A stretch of 64,000 bases of DNA from DRPN01 sp964599235 (lineage in GTDB: Bacteria; Bacteroidota; Bacteroidia; Bacteroidales; VadinHA17), in assembly GCA_964599235.1 (NCBI GenBank), contig CAZRDX010000054.1, forward strand, positions 55,246-119,245. The letters run 5' to 3'. Below the pieces are notes generated by a model. The model made no database searches, was not told the origin of the DNA, and was given only the letters and a program-made list of their open reading frames with translations. This document shows, piece after piece, positions 54,304-63,058 of this stretch. Positions within the stretch are counted from its first letter, which is position 1. Every line of letters starts with the position of its first letter. The translations under genes were made by a program, and so were the position numbers.

Positions 54304-55557
54304 TCATTCTTCCACCGTCTCCACCCTGTAAAGCTTATCGGAACGACGCACTTTCTTTTCTACCGGCAGGGAGCATCTTTCTCCTTTTCGTGCGACGGTC
54401 ACCGGTCGTCCGTCGACACGCAGTTCTTTCACGGTTGTCTCGATAACGCCGGTGGTAGGGCCTGTGATAAGGATCTCATCTCCTATGTGCAGATCACCGG
54501 CTTCGAGAAGGAACTCGGCCACTCCCGCCCTGGCGAAATAATTGGTCCCCTTACCGGTATAGGTTTTGCGTCGGGTAGCATGGGAACCATAACGGTCGCT
54601 CCATTCTCCCAGTTTTCTTCCGAGGTAATAGCCGTCCCAGAAGCCTCTGTTGAAGACCGTGGCCAGGCGTTCTTTCCACCGGTTGATGCGTTCCGGAACG
54701 TAGCTCCCTTCCTCCAGGGCTCGTAGTGCTTCGTCATAGACTGCGGTGACGGTATGGACGTAATCTGCCGAGCGGGCACGTCCCTCGATCTTCAGCACAC
54801 TCACTCCCGCCGCCAGCACCTGATCCAGGAAATCGATCGTGGCCAGGTCCTTGGGCGACATGATGTACTCATTGTCGATCTCCAGTTCATAGCCCGTCTC
54901 CTTATCGGTGACGATATAGGAGCGGCGACAGGTTTGCAGACAGGTACCCCGGTTGGCCGAAGCGTTGTATTCATGGAGGCTGAGGTAACACTTGCCACTG
55001 ATAGCCATGCAGAGGGCGCCGTGGGCGAAGAGCTCCAAACGGATCCGTTCTCCTGAAGGCCCGCGAAGATTCTGTTCCCTGATATGGTCGGCGATCTTCC
55101 TGATTTGTTTGAGGTTCAGCTCACGGGCCAGCACCACCACATCAGCATAGTCGGCATAGAATTTCAGAGATTCGGTATTGGAGATGTTGAGCTGGGTTGA
55201 GAGATGTATTGGCAAGCCGATCTCACGGGCATACAGAAGGGCCGCCTGGTCGGTCAGGATGACGGCATCCACACGGGCTGCCCGGCCCGCATCCAGGATA
55301 CGCCGCATCAAAGGCAACTCAGGATCGTAAAGGACCGTATTGACCGTAAGATAGGCTTTCATCCCATGCCGGTGAGCCAGCTTCACGATCCCGGGCAGTT
55401 CCTCCAAACGGAAATTGCGGGACGAACGGGCCCGCATGTTGAGCTGCTTCACACCGAAATAGACAGCATCCGCTCCTCCCTGGGCCGCCGCGAGCAACGA
55501 CTCCCTGTCACCCGCCGGCGCCATCAGCTCCACCCGCTCCCTGAGGATACGTTCCAT
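54304..55557 (-). CDS. trhP: U32 peptidase-family protein, TrhP-like tRNA hydroxylation protein
   Basis: Member of the U32 family. Such proteins take part in making 5-hydroxyuridine at the wobble position of tRNA from prephenate, with an iron-sulfur cluster, rather than in proteolysis. The barrel opens with ELMAPAGDRESLLAA and contains STQLNISNTES. The four conserved cysteines are Cys183, Cys190 (ALCMAISGKC), Cys206 and Cys210 (RGTCLQTC). The C-terminal small barrel domain ends near KLYRVETVEE. 417 residues is typical. It is the last gene of the minus-strand run that begins with pepE. YegQ/RlhA-type alternatives in the same family act on 23S rRNA. Confidence 0.88.
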   Translation of the reverse strand: MERILRERVELMAPAGDRESLLAAAQGGADAVYFGVKQLNMRARSSRNFRLEELPGIVKLAHRHGMKAYLTVNTVLYDPELPLMRRILDAGRAARVDAVILTDQAALLYAREIGLPIHLSTQLNISNTESLKFYADYADVVVLARELNLKQIRKIADHIREQNLRGPSGERIRLELFAHGALCMAISGKCYLSLHEYNASANRGTCLQTCRRSYIVTDKETGYELEIDNEYIMSPKDLATIDFLDQVLAAGVSVLKIEGRARSADYVHTVTAVYDEALRALEEGSYVPERINRWKERLATVFNRGFWDGYYLGRKLGEWSDRYGSHATRRKTYTGKGTNYFARAGVAEFLLEAGDLHIGDEILITGPTTGVIETTVKELRVDGRPVTVARKGERCSLPVEKKVRRSDKLYRVETVEE

Positions 55558-55570
55558 GGCCTCCCTATGA

Positions 55571-56710
55571 TTACCTGGGTTTCTTGGGAAGGACGATCCG
55601 AAAGACCGTCCCCTTGCCCGGCTCCGAATAATTCACAAAAAGCCTGCCGTCGTGGTATTCCTCGATGATCCTTTTCGAAAGGGAAAGTCCCAGTCCCCAG
55701 CTCCTGTGTTTGGTTGTATATCCCGGCTTGAAGACCTCCTTGTATTTGGACTTGGGAATACCTACTCCGTAATCCTTCACGTCCACATAAACATACTGGG
55801 TATTGTCGGTAAGGAATATCTGGACCTTTCCCTCGCCTTTCATGGCATCCACAGCGTTTTTGCTCAGGTTCTCTATCACCCATTCGAACAGCTCTTCATT
55901 GATGGGCACGATCAATTCCTCCTCCATGCTGAAGTCCAGTTCGAAGCTGATCTTCTCGGAGGTGCGTTTTTTCATGTAATCGATGGCATTGTACAGTACA
56001 CTTTTGATGTTGGTCTCCCGGAGCATGGGTCGCGAACCGATCTTGGAGAACCTTTCGGTGATCTTTTCCAGACGTTTGACATCTTTCTCCAGTTCCCGGA
56101 CCAGAGCCGGCTCAATGTTCTTGGCCTTGAGCAACTCCAGCCAGGCCAGAAGAGAAGAGGTAGGAGTACCCAGCTGATGGGCCGTCTCCTTGGTGAGGCC
56201 CAGCCACACCTGATCCTGCTCCGAACGACGTGCCGCACTGAAAGCCAGATAAGCCACAAAGATGAAGAGTATGATCACCAGCAACTGGACATAAGGAAAA
56301 TATTTCAACTTGGTCAGCAAGGTCGAGTCCTCATAATAGATGACATTTCTGGAACCGTCACCCAGATCGATCTCGATAGGTTCGTGTTCCCGTGCCATTT
56401 TCTCGAGCTGGTGCAGTAAATCTTCCCTGTTCTTCAGTTTTTTTTCGTCAATGTTGCGGGAAGCTACCACGACCGTATCCTCGTTGACCAGGATCACCGG
56501 CACCGTGGTGTTGTTCTCGATGACCTCCAAAGGGAAACCGTAATCCCCTTCCGTCTGGTCCAGATCGATGAGCTGACGAATGGCACCGGCCCACAGTTCC
56601 ACTTTCTTCCGCTCTTCCTCCTTCAGTCTCCGAACCAGATTGTTGGTATAATACAGCGAGGAAAAACCGATGATGACAGCTAACAGGAACAATAGGAACT
56701 TCCAGCGCAT
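55571..56710 (-). CDS. sensor histidine kinase
   Basis: Membrane histidine kinase, 379 residues. A first helix (FLLFLLAVIIGFSSLYY), a short periplasmic sensor (about 25-140) with TVPVILVNEDTVVVAS, and a second helix (VQLLVIILFIFVAYLAF). The H-box is of the Bacteroidota form GLTKETAHQLGTPTSSLL, with the phospho-acceptor His in TAHQLGTP. The HATPase domain has an N-box with ENLSKNAVDAM, a G1 motif KDYGVGI and a G2 motif WGLGLSLSKRI. No response regulator is next to it. It lies 13 nt upstream of trhP and 58 nt after the AsmA-like gene, so probably shares their message. Confidence 0.9.
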   Translation of the reverse strand: MRWKFLLFLLAVIIGFSSLYYTNNLVRRLKEEERKKVELWAGAIRQLIDLDQTEGDYGFPLEVIENNTTVPVILVNEDTVVVASRNIDEKKLKNREDLLHQLEKMAREHEPIEIDLGDGSRNVIYYEDSTLLTKLKYFPYVQLLVIILFIFVAYLAFSAARRSEQDQVWLGLTKETAHQLGTPTSSLLAWLELLKAKNIEPALVRELEKDVKRLEKITERFSKIGSRPMLRETNIKSVLYNAIDYMKKRTSEKISFELDFSMEEELIVPINEELFEWVIENLSKNAVDAMKGEGKVQIFLTDNTQYVYVDVKDYGVGIPKSKYKEVFKPGYTTKHRSWGLGLSLSKRIIEEYHDGRLFVNYSEPGKGTVFRIVLPKKPR

Positions 56711-56768
56711 AGCCCCCTCTCTTCTTTATGATTCAGACAGAACCTCAAAATTGAGAAAATTTTCCCGT

Positions 56769-59387
56769 TCAAGGACAATTTTCGAGGAAATTCGGTAAAG
56801 AATCAGGTTCTTCCTCTTCTTCCCATATCAGGCGAAACTTTCGGGTCGAAGAGTCTTTTCCTTCTCTTTTCGTACCGGTGGTAGTTCCGCTATCCGGCTT
56901 CTCTTCCGGCCAAACCACTCTGATTTTTTTCTCCGTATCCCTGTTCACGGGGAGAGTATCTTCCGCACTTTCTTTTTTGAAAAGAGCTTTCAACTCTTCT
57001 TTTTCTTTTTTCAGCTCCCGGGACATTTTCTGCCTTGTACGCCGGCGGTCGTAGCTGATGCGGGTCCGGTTCCCGTCGCTGCGATAGATGAGGAAGAGAC
57101 TGGTATTTCTTTTGCCCGGCTCCACTACCAGATCCAGATCTTTCCCCTGGTTCGCTTTTTTCGCTTTTCTGGCAAGATAATCCGCCAGGTAGACCCGGAT
57201 ATGATATTCAAATCTTCCGTCAAAATGGTGTTTCCCTCCAATATCGAGATCGAATGCCGATGAATTCACATGCATCTGCGGAATCACCACGGTCTCATCC
57301 CGGATGAACACCTCGTTCTCCAGGCGTGAGAAACGGATCTCTTTCAGTTCCGACAGCCGGATGAAGGTAGATAGTTTGTACAACGGTTCAAAACCGATGA
57401 GTGCACCGTCGGAGAGGGTAAGATAACTGTCCGAAAGGATCGATTCCGGGATCACTTTGCCTGACGTGTCAAACAAAGCCTGCATGGCGATGTTTCCGGT
57501 CACTTTTCCGCGCAGGTTTTCCGCCCGGATGAAATCCTGACCGAAGTTACTGAACGAAGCAAAAAGCCGGTGGACATCGATGCCTGCCAGCTCGGCATAG
57601 GAACGAACGTCCAGCTTACCCCCTTTTTCGAAACGGATCGTGAGTTGTCCCCCGAGAGAACCACCCAGGGCCTCAGCAGAAAGCCCCCTCATTTGAAGGA
57701 CTGGATCGTGATAGAGAAGTGTTCCCCTCAGGTGCAGGCTCTCAACTCCCTCGTAAAGGAAAGTATCGCAGGAAAAATCCAGGGAAAATCGCGGCAAAGG
57801 ATCTTTGACCACTTCGTCCGGTAAACCTGGCCGGGGAGGCTTCCGGAAAAAACCGATGAGCGTATCCAGCTCGACACGGGTAGTGGCCAAAGTTCCCGTG
57901 ATCTGCAACGGGATCTTTTTTTCCAGATAATCATCCATCCGTGCCACGAAACCATTCACTTTCCAGAGGCTTCCGGCCGCATGGAGCCCGGTTGCCTGAA
58001 GATGCAAGCGGTGATCCTCGAGGATCTGCACTCTGGCCTCCCTGCCCGTGATCTCACCCGGCAAAAAGACCTGAAAATCCTTCAGAAGAATGTCCCCCTG
58101 CAGGCCGACTTCCCGAAAGGAGAACTTTTTCTTTCTCTCAAACAATCTGTAAGGAATACTTACCTGAAGGGATACTTCCCCTTTTCCTTTCCCGAAGACC
58201 CTGTCACCTCCGAAAAGGGCGTTCCATTCGGGCAACGCCAGGACACCGCTGAAACGTCCGGTCAGCGGGGAATCTTTTCCTTTCCACCCGAAGTTACCTC
58301 TTAATTCGCTGGATCCATGCACAAGGGACAGGTCGGTGATCTCCAATGAGTATCTCGTGCTTCTTTTCTCGCCGCCCGAGGCGAGAAGATGACCATGCCA
58401 GGAAACGAGCCTGACCGGTTCAGGCAAGCTCATCTTCACTGTTTGCCCGAAACCTTCGCCTTTGACCTTCAACGACCAAGAAGTACGACCAGATGTTTGC
58501 GCCTTCAAAACACCATGCAGGTCAAATGATCCCCCTTCCACCGGCAATGATCCCTTTTCCATTTTCAGCAGGCCCGAACGGAGGAGGATCGCCGGAGAGA
58601 TCTTCCTGACTGAAAAATATAAATGCAAGTTCCGCTTTAACCATTCCCCCGAAAAAGCGACCTCAGGCAGCCTGCCGGAATGCAAGCTCCCCTCAAAGGA
58701 GAGGCCTTCCCCTGGCTGCTGTTCGATGACTGTACTGATATCGATCTCTTCCCATGTAAAAGGTTGCCTTTCCGTCAGTGCCCGCATGTGAACCGCTTTC
58801 AACCGTAAGATCTTTCCCTGCTGGAACCGTCTTTCAGAGAAAGATGCTCTCGCCACAATCCCTTCGAAGAGCTTTTTTCCTCCTTCGCCGTAGTATTTCA
58901 CCTTCACATCCTTCATCCTGATGTTTCCTATCTCCGTTCGCGTTTGCCGTTGACCCCCGCTCCCCCCTTTTTTGAAGATCTCCCAGTTACGTATCCCTTT
59001 CTTCGTCGCAGCCAGTTCCAGGGATCCGCCTTCTATTTCTACGCGTTCAATCGTTATTTCTTTCTTTACAAGCAGGTTGTATATGTTAAGGTCAAGTACC
59101 ACTTCATAAGCATGAAGAAGTGTATCCGGCAGTTTCCGCACTTTCCTGTAAGGCAGGGACGAAAGGATCGTAACTTCTTTGAAAGTGACCGAGATGTAGG
59201 GAAAATGGCGCAACATTCCCGCCTTTACCCCTTTCACTTCTGCCGTGGTATTGATCTTCTTGTTCAGGTAAGCAATAGCATGGTTCTGTATATCTTTTCT
59301 GTAAAGGTATACCAACACGCTCCCTGCCATGGTCAGGAAAAGAAAGGATGCAAGAAGAATGAGGGATGTCCTGAACAGTCGTCGCAT
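56769..59387 (-). CDS. AsmA family protein
   Basis: Large envelope protein of 872 residues. One N-terminal membrane helix (LFRTSLILLASFLFLTMAGS) is followed by an AsmA-type domain (AIAYLNKKINTTAEVKGV, then HFPYISVTFKEVTI) and a long repetitive beta-rich region, as in bridge-like lipid-transfer proteins of the AsmA/TamB/YhdP group. The C-terminus (last about 120 residues) is charged and likely disordered. It would help move lipids or assemble outer-membrane proteins; the exact role is unproven. ATG 59387 is preferred to the GTG 59417, since it starts directly with MRRLFRTS before the helix. It follows pepE by 33 nt. Confidence 0.88.
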   Translation of the reverse strand: MRRLFRTSLILLASFLFLTMAGSVLVYLYRKDIQNHAIAYLNKKINTTAEVKGVKAGMLRHFPYISVTFKEVTILSSLPYRKVRKLPDTLLHAYEVVLDLNIYNLLVKKEITIERVEIEGGSLELAATKKGIRNWEIFKKGGSGGQRQTRTEIGNIRMKDVKVKYYGEGGKKLFEGIVARASFSERRFQQGKILRLKAVHMRALTERQPFTWEEIDISTVIEQQPGEGLSFEGSLHSGRLPEVAFSGEWLKRNLHLYFSVRKISPAILLRSGLLKMEKGSLPVEGGSFDLHGVLKAQTSGRTSWSLKVKGEGFGQTVKMSLPEPVRLVSWHGHLLASGGEKRSTRYSLEITDLSLVHGSSELRGNFGWKGKDSPLTGRFSGVLALPEWNALFGGDRVFGKGKGEVSLQVSIPYRLFERKKKFSFREVGLQGDILLKDFQVFLPGEITGREARVQILEDHRLHLQATGLHAAGSLWKVNGFVARMDDYLEKKIPLQITGTLATTRVELDTLIGFFRKPPRPGLPDEVVKDPLPRFSLDFSCDTFLYEGVESLHLRGTLLYHDPVLQMRGLSAEALGGSLGGQLTIRFEKGGKLDVRSYAELAGIDVHRLFASFSNFGQDFIRAENLRGKVTGNIAMQALFDTSGKVIPESILSDSYLTLSDGALIGFEPLYKLSTFIRLSELKEIRFSRLENEVFIRDETVVIPQMHVNSSAFDLDIGGKHHFDGRFEYHIRVYLADYLARKAKKANQGKDLDLVVEPGKRNTSLFLIYRSDGNRTRISYDRRRTRQKMSRELKKEKEELKALFKKESAEDTLPVNRDTEKKIRVVWPEEKPDSGTTTGTKREGKDSSTRKFRLIWEEEEEPDSLPNFLENCP

Positions 59388-59420
59388 GGCAGCGGATTTT
59401 GAGGGAGGTTCAGGCACTCG

Positions 59421-60131
59421 TCAGTCGATAAGCAGGAAATCGAGGTTGTCGTGGGAAGTAAGTTCCACAGGGCGCATTCCTTCCCTGAAAAGGCGCATGG
59501 GACGGGGTCCCTGGAGGCGCAGGTGCTGACCTTCGCGGTTGAGGAGAGTTCCTTCCCTGAGACCGGCCACATAGATGTCGGGATGCAGTTTCAGGAATTC
59601 ACGGATGCGCATCTCGCGGGTTTCTCCTGCGTGCCCTTCAGGGTTTGCATCCAGGTAATGGGGATTGATCTGGAAGGGGATCAGTCCCAAAGCCTTGAAA
59701 TCATAGGGTTCGACGATGGGCATGTCGTTGGTGGTCATGATGGTCGGACAGGCCAGGTTGCTGCCGGCGCTCCAGCCAATGTAAGGCACACCAGCCTGCA
59801 CCCTCGTGCGGAGAGGATCCAGCAATTCCTTTTCCTGCAGGGTCCGTAGGAGATGCCAGGTGTTCCCTCCTCCCACCACGATCACCTCCGCTTCTTCCAC
59901 TGCTTTTCGTTCATCCGCGGCACGGTGTAAAGAGACCAGCCGGTGCCCGATCTCCTCAAAAGGCCGGGCTGCCTTTCGCTCGTATTCGTCCCATGAAAAA
60001 GTCACTGCTGCATAGGGAATGAAAAGGAGCTCCTGCTCCTCCCCGCCCAGGAAATCTTTGATCGCTTCCAAAGCCCATTCCAGATAATCTTCTCCGGCAT
60101 TGGTGGAATTGCTCAGCAACAACAGTCTCAT
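59421..60131 (-). CDS. pepE: peptidase E (alpha-aspartyl dipeptidase)
   Basis: Serine dipeptidase of family S51 that cleaves Asp-X dipeptides in the cytoplasm. The 236-residue protein has the nucleophile Ser121 in GWSAGSN, Asp136 and His158 (INPHYLD), matching Ser120-Asp135-His157 of the Salmonella enzyme by position. GGGNTWHLL marks the substrate side. It is the first gene of the minus-strand run pepE, asmA-like, kinase, trhP. A TATTTTTA near-consensus -7 box lies about 30 nt upstream of the ATG. Confidence 0.96.
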   Translation of the reverse strand: MRLLLLSNSTNAGEDYLEWALEAIKDFLGGEEQELLFIPYAAVTFSWDEYERKAARPFEEIGHRLVSLHRAADERKAVEEAEVIVVGGGNTWHLLRTLQEKELLDPLRTRVQAGVPYIGWSAGSNLACPTIMTTNDMPIVEPYDFKALGLIPFQINPHYLDANPEGHAGETREMRIREFLKLHPDIYVAGLREGTLLNREGQHLRLQGPRPMRLFREGMRPVELTSHDNLDFLLID

Positions 60132-60170
60132 GTCTTCGGTTTTTGGGATGAAAACAGGCTAAAAATAGTG

Positions 60171-60199
60171 AAAAAAAAGGAGCTGCCGAGGACAGCCCC
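60171..60199 (-). terminator. rho-independent terminator after the outer-membrane protein gene
   Basis: On the minus strand a 7-bp stem GGGGCTG/CAGCTCC (one G-U pair) with a 7-nt loop is followed by eight T. It separates the sigma/anti-sigma/OMP run from pepE. Confidence 0.82.
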
Positions 60200-60226
60200 T
60201 TCCTGTTACCTGCCGGAACGGATCTT

Positions 60227-61291
60227 TCAGAACTTGAACCCCAGTCCCACTGCCAGGGGATAGACCTCCGGTCCTTGGCCGTTCTTGAAGAGAGGGATCA
60301 TGCTGTAATTGGCATATACCTCAAAGTTGTCCACCCCCATACGCACCGTCAGGGCATATTCAAGAGGAGAAACGTTAAAATCCCCCTTGTTCTTTTCTTT
60401 TTTCTTGTCTCCTTCATCAAACCATTTCACCTTGGTGAGTGAACGGCACTTCAGGCTGCCTATCACACCCACCCCGATGCGGAAGCCGTCGTTGTAACGG
60501 CCCGTATGGAATTCCATCAGAAGAGGTACCGTCACGTAATCGACCACCAGTTTCGATTTTTTCAGGTTCTGGGTGTAAGGTTTTTCCACGATCACCCCCG
60601 AGGAATCCTTCATGATGTTGTTGTTGTTGGCAAAACGGTAGTTGTTGTGCCGCCATCCCAGGCCGGTCACCATGCCCAGTCTGCCGTTGCGCGTCAGGTT
60701 GAAGCTGTACTGGAACAAGTTGTAATTGATGTTCCAGGCCTTTCCGTCATAGATGCTGAGGAACCCGCCGGGGAACTGATGATCGGTATTGAGGTAGCTG
60801 TTCATGCCGACCTCGATCCCCCGCCAGTGACCCACGAACTTCCGGCGTCGTCTTGTTTGCACCTCTTCCGTTTTCCTTCCGTCATCACGTATTACTTTGA
60901 TCATGGATCCGTCTGCTGTCTCAATGATCTTCACTCCTTTTTTTCCCAACCGTACCACAACGGTATCCTCGTCGTCGATCACCTGGAGGATCGGTTTCTC
61001 CCCAATGCGTACCTCCGTACGGCTCGGGCTGTCGTAGACTTCTCCCAGGATGATGTGATCACCCTCTTCCTCGCGTGCTGTTCCTTCACCACCACCCGAA
61101 ATCAAGGTATTTTCATCCATCACCTCCGTACGGCCGTCGTCATAAATGATCACCACCTTGTCGCCGGCTTTCACGACCACACTATCACCGATGGCAGATT
61201 GGAGCGTATCTCTCACCAGGGTATCACTTTGCTGGCCCCACAGAACAGACAACCATCCCAATCCCAATATCAGAACAATCACTTTTTTCAT
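60227..61291 (-). CDS. outer-membrane beta-barrel protein with N-terminal beta-rich region
   Basis: A 354-residue exported protein. Signal peptide: VIVLILGLGWLSVLW, cleaved near GQQ. The first 150 residues of the mature chain are short beta strands with acidic turns (VVIIYDDGRTEVMDE, VVVRLGKKGVKIIETADG), ahead of an Arg-rich linker (QTRRRRKF). The last 190 residues look like an eight-stranded PorT/OmpA-type barrel (HWRGIEVGMNSY, GMVTGLGWRHNNY, and end VGLGFKF). It lies 60 nt after the anti-sigma-like gene and before a terminator, so it is likely part of that ECF regulon (inference). A more exact family was not recognised. Confidence 0.8.
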   Translation of the reverse strand: MKKVIVLILGLGWLSVLWGQQSDTLVRDTLQSAIGDSVVVKAGDKVVIIYDDGRTEVMDENTLISGGGEGTAREEEGDHIILGEVYDSPSRTEVRIGEKPILQVIDDEDTVVVRLGKKGVKIIETADGSMIKVIRDDGRKTEEVQTRRRRKFVGHWRGIEVGMNSYLNTDHQFPGGFLSIYDGKAWNINYNLFQYSFNLTRNGRLGMVTGLGWRHNNYRFANNNNIMKDSSGVIVEKPYTQNLKKSKLVVDYVTVPLLMEFHTGRYNDGFRIGVGVIGSLKCRSLTKVKWFDEGDKKKEKNKGDFNVSPLEYALTVRMGVDNFEVYANYSMIPLFKNGQGPEVYPLAVGLGFKF

Positions 61292-61351
61292 ATTTCCGGA
61301 ATTTTTGTTTTCGCTGGTAGGACGTTCCTTAACGAAAAAAGTTACGATCCC

Positions 61352-62425
61352 TCAGCGATCACCTCCTTTTTTCCGCACATAGCTGAAAAACCTGGAATTG
61401 ACCGCCACATACTCCACCCCCTTTTCCCGGTTTTCCACCACCTCGTAGGAAAGGTCAAGACGTGTGGTGTGATTGAGACGTTCCAGTCCCTGAACGACCA
61501 GCACCTTTGGATTGACTTTTTCCTGAGGGATGCCCTGTCTGAAGATTTTTCCGAGGAAAGCGGGTTTCTTTTCTGAGGCGGCTTCTTCTGCGGTCAAAGC
61601 CGGAAGTTGGGTGTTCCCGGAGAACCTTGCCAGGCGGTCGGCCCGGGGTGAGAAGCTGAGAAAGGCGGTACCCGGGATTTCACGCAAAGGCATAGGATGG
61701 AGAGGCCCGGGTCTTCTTTCATCGCCTGCCATCTGTCTTCGTGTTGCCCCGGGCATGCTTTGTGCTTTTTGCGGCACTTCGCTTTTGCGGTCTGCAGGGA
61801 AGACGGAAGGTCCGGCCGTTCCGGCGTCATGTACAGCTGCCGCTGCGGCCGCCGCTTTTTCTTTTTGCGGAGTGATCACCGGAGTGGTAGCATCTGCGGT
61901 GACAGGATTCAGATGGTTTTGCCTGCGCCCGACGAGGAAAAAGAGGCTGACCAGCAGGGCCAGGCCGGCAGCCACCCCGGCATACCATCCCACATGCAGA
62001 TGACGGCGACGATAAAGATGCCGCTTCTGCGGATAAGTTTTGCGGGAAGGTTTCAGGTAAACCCTGGCATACGACCGATAGAGATCCCGCGCTCCGGGGG
62101 TACGGGCCAGATAATCGTCGAGCCGTTTTTGCTGGTCGGCCGTGAGCTCACCTTCATGCGAGGCGATCATGGCCTCTTCGGCATTGATCTCGTCAATGCT
62201 CTCAAAGGAAAGGTCAGGTCTTTTCAGGGCATCCTTGCGGGCAAAGGCCCTCTGCGGCGGCCGCAGCGGCAGCCATTCCTCCACGGTCTCCTCCTCCGCA
62301 AGGCCTGGATGGGCATCAAGGAAGCGCATCAGCTCAACCCTCTCTTCCTCATCCAGCCGGCCTTCGGCCAGATCGAGGAGATAAGCCTCGTAATTCTCCA
62401 ACGTTATTTTTTCATCCTTCTTCAT
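61352..62425 (-). CDS. anti-sigma factor-like membrane protein
   Basis: Single-span inner-membrane protein, 357 residues. The cytoplasmic part has two helical repeats of the type seen in Bacteroidota anti-sigma proteins: NYEAYLLDLAEGRLDEEE with FLDAHPGLAEE, and GELTADQQKRLDDYLARTP. A basic stretch (KRHLYRRRHLHV) precedes the membrane helix (WYAGVAAGLALLVSLFFLV, about residues 146-165). The periplasmic part is Ala/Pro/Arg-rich and low in complexity, ending with a folded-looking segment. Its ATG overlaps the sigma-factor stop by one base (TGATG), which supports a sigma/anti-sigma pair. No zinc-binding HxxxCxxC motif is seen, so the mechanism differs from ZAS proteins. Confidence 0.78.
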   Translation of the reverse strand: MKKDEKITLENYEAYLLDLAEGRLDEEERVELMRFLDAHPGLAEEETVEEWLPLRPPQRAFARKDALKRPDLSFESIDEINAEEAMIASHEGELTADQQKRLDDYLARTPGARDLYRSYARVYLKPSRKTYPQKRHLYRRRHLHVGWYAGVAAGLALLVSLFFLVGRRQNHLNPVTADATTPVITPQKEKAAAAAAAVHDAGTAGPSVFPADRKSEVPQKAQSMPGATRRQMAGDERRPGPLHPMPLREIPGTAFLSFSPRADRLARFSGNTQLPALTAEEAASEKKPAFLGKIFRQGIPQEKVNPKVLVVQGLERLNHTTRLDLSYEVVENREKGVEYVAVNSRFFSYVRKKGGDR

Positions 62426-62907
62426 CAGATCACTGCCTCCAGACTCCCTATGTAATTCTTCAGGAACTTCCTTCCCCTGAAGATATTGATCTTGACCTGC
62501 GCCTCACTCTGGCCGGTGATTTCCCCGATCTCCCTGTAGGAATAACCTTCGTAATCGCGCAGCAACACCACCACCTTTTGATCGGGCGGCAGTTTCTCAA
62601 GAGCTTCGTGAAGGATGTCGTTGAGGTCGGGCGAAACCATCTCTTCCGATCTCTCTGTCGTGGTCTCTTCCATACTCACCATCCGGCGTTCTTTGCGCAG
62701 GCGGTCGATCATCGCATGATAGGCCGTGGTGAACAGGTAGGTTTTCACTTTTTCGTACGACACCTCCTCATGCCGCACCCACAGCCGCTCATAAGCATCC
62801 TGCACAAGGTCTTCCGCCATATCCTGCCTTCGCAACGCAGCCAGCAGGAAACGGAAAAGCGCATCTGCATGGGCATCGACACTACGGTTGTACTCCGCTA
62901 CGGTCAT
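62425..62907 (-). CDS. ECF RNA polymerase sigma factor
   Basis: Extracytoplasmic-function sigma factor of 160 residues with region 2 (LFRFLLAALRRQDMAEDLVQ, then AYERLW) and region 4 (LPPDQKVVVLLRDYEGYSY and IGEITGQSEAQVKINIFRGR). It lacks sigma-1.1 and region 3. The overlap with the anti-sigma-like gene points to co-regulation by it. Upstream on the minus strand are a TAACTTTC -7-like box and an inverted repeat GGGAAA-N8-TTTCCC. It is divergent from tetR, about 150 bp apart. Confidence 0.94.
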   Translation of the reverse strand: MTVAEYNRSVDAHADALFRFLLAALRRQDMAEDLVQDAYERLWVRHEEVSYEKVKTYLFTTAYHAMIDRLRKERRMVSMEETTTERSEEMVSPDLNDILHEALEKLPPDQKVVVLLRDYEGYSYREIGEITGQSEAQVKINIFRGRKFLKNYIGSLEAVI

Positions 62908-62946
62908 AGAATCCGGTGGTGTTCGGGATTAAGACGATCTTCTTCC

Positions 62947-62966
62947 GGGAAAGTTACAAATTTCCC
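62947..62966. promoter_or_regulatory. inverted repeat upstream of the ECF sigma gene
   Basis: GGGAAA (62947-62952) and TTTCCC (62961-62966) are separated by 8 bp and enclose most of the -7-like TAACTTTC of the sigma gene, 40-60 nt before its start. It may be a regulator site or part of an ECF-dependent promoter; the signal is short. Confidence 0.35.
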
Positions 62967-63005
62967 TTCTCATCAGTTCTCTTTCCCAGGAAGAAGGAAC
63001 TTTCT

Positions 63006-63035
63006 TTGTTTTTCCGGGAATATTCCGTAATTTTG
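63006..63035 (+). promoter_or_regulatory. promoter of tetR
   Basis: TTG at 63006-63008, a 19-bp spacer and an exact TAnnTTTG box (TAATTTTG) at 63028-63035. The end of the box overlaps the first bases of the tetR operator. Confidence 0.78.
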
Positions 63036-63052
63036 ACCGAACGTTCAGTCAA
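63033..63052 (+). promoter_or_regulatory. TetR operator, near-perfect 20-bp palindrome
   Basis: TTGACCGAACGTTCAGTCAA is symmetric around GAACGTTC, with one mismatched pair (C at 63038 against A at 63047). It starts inside the -7 box and ends 6 bp before the tetR ATG, so a bound dimer would block RNA polymerase. Confidence 0.78.
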
Positions 63053-63058
63053 CAACGA

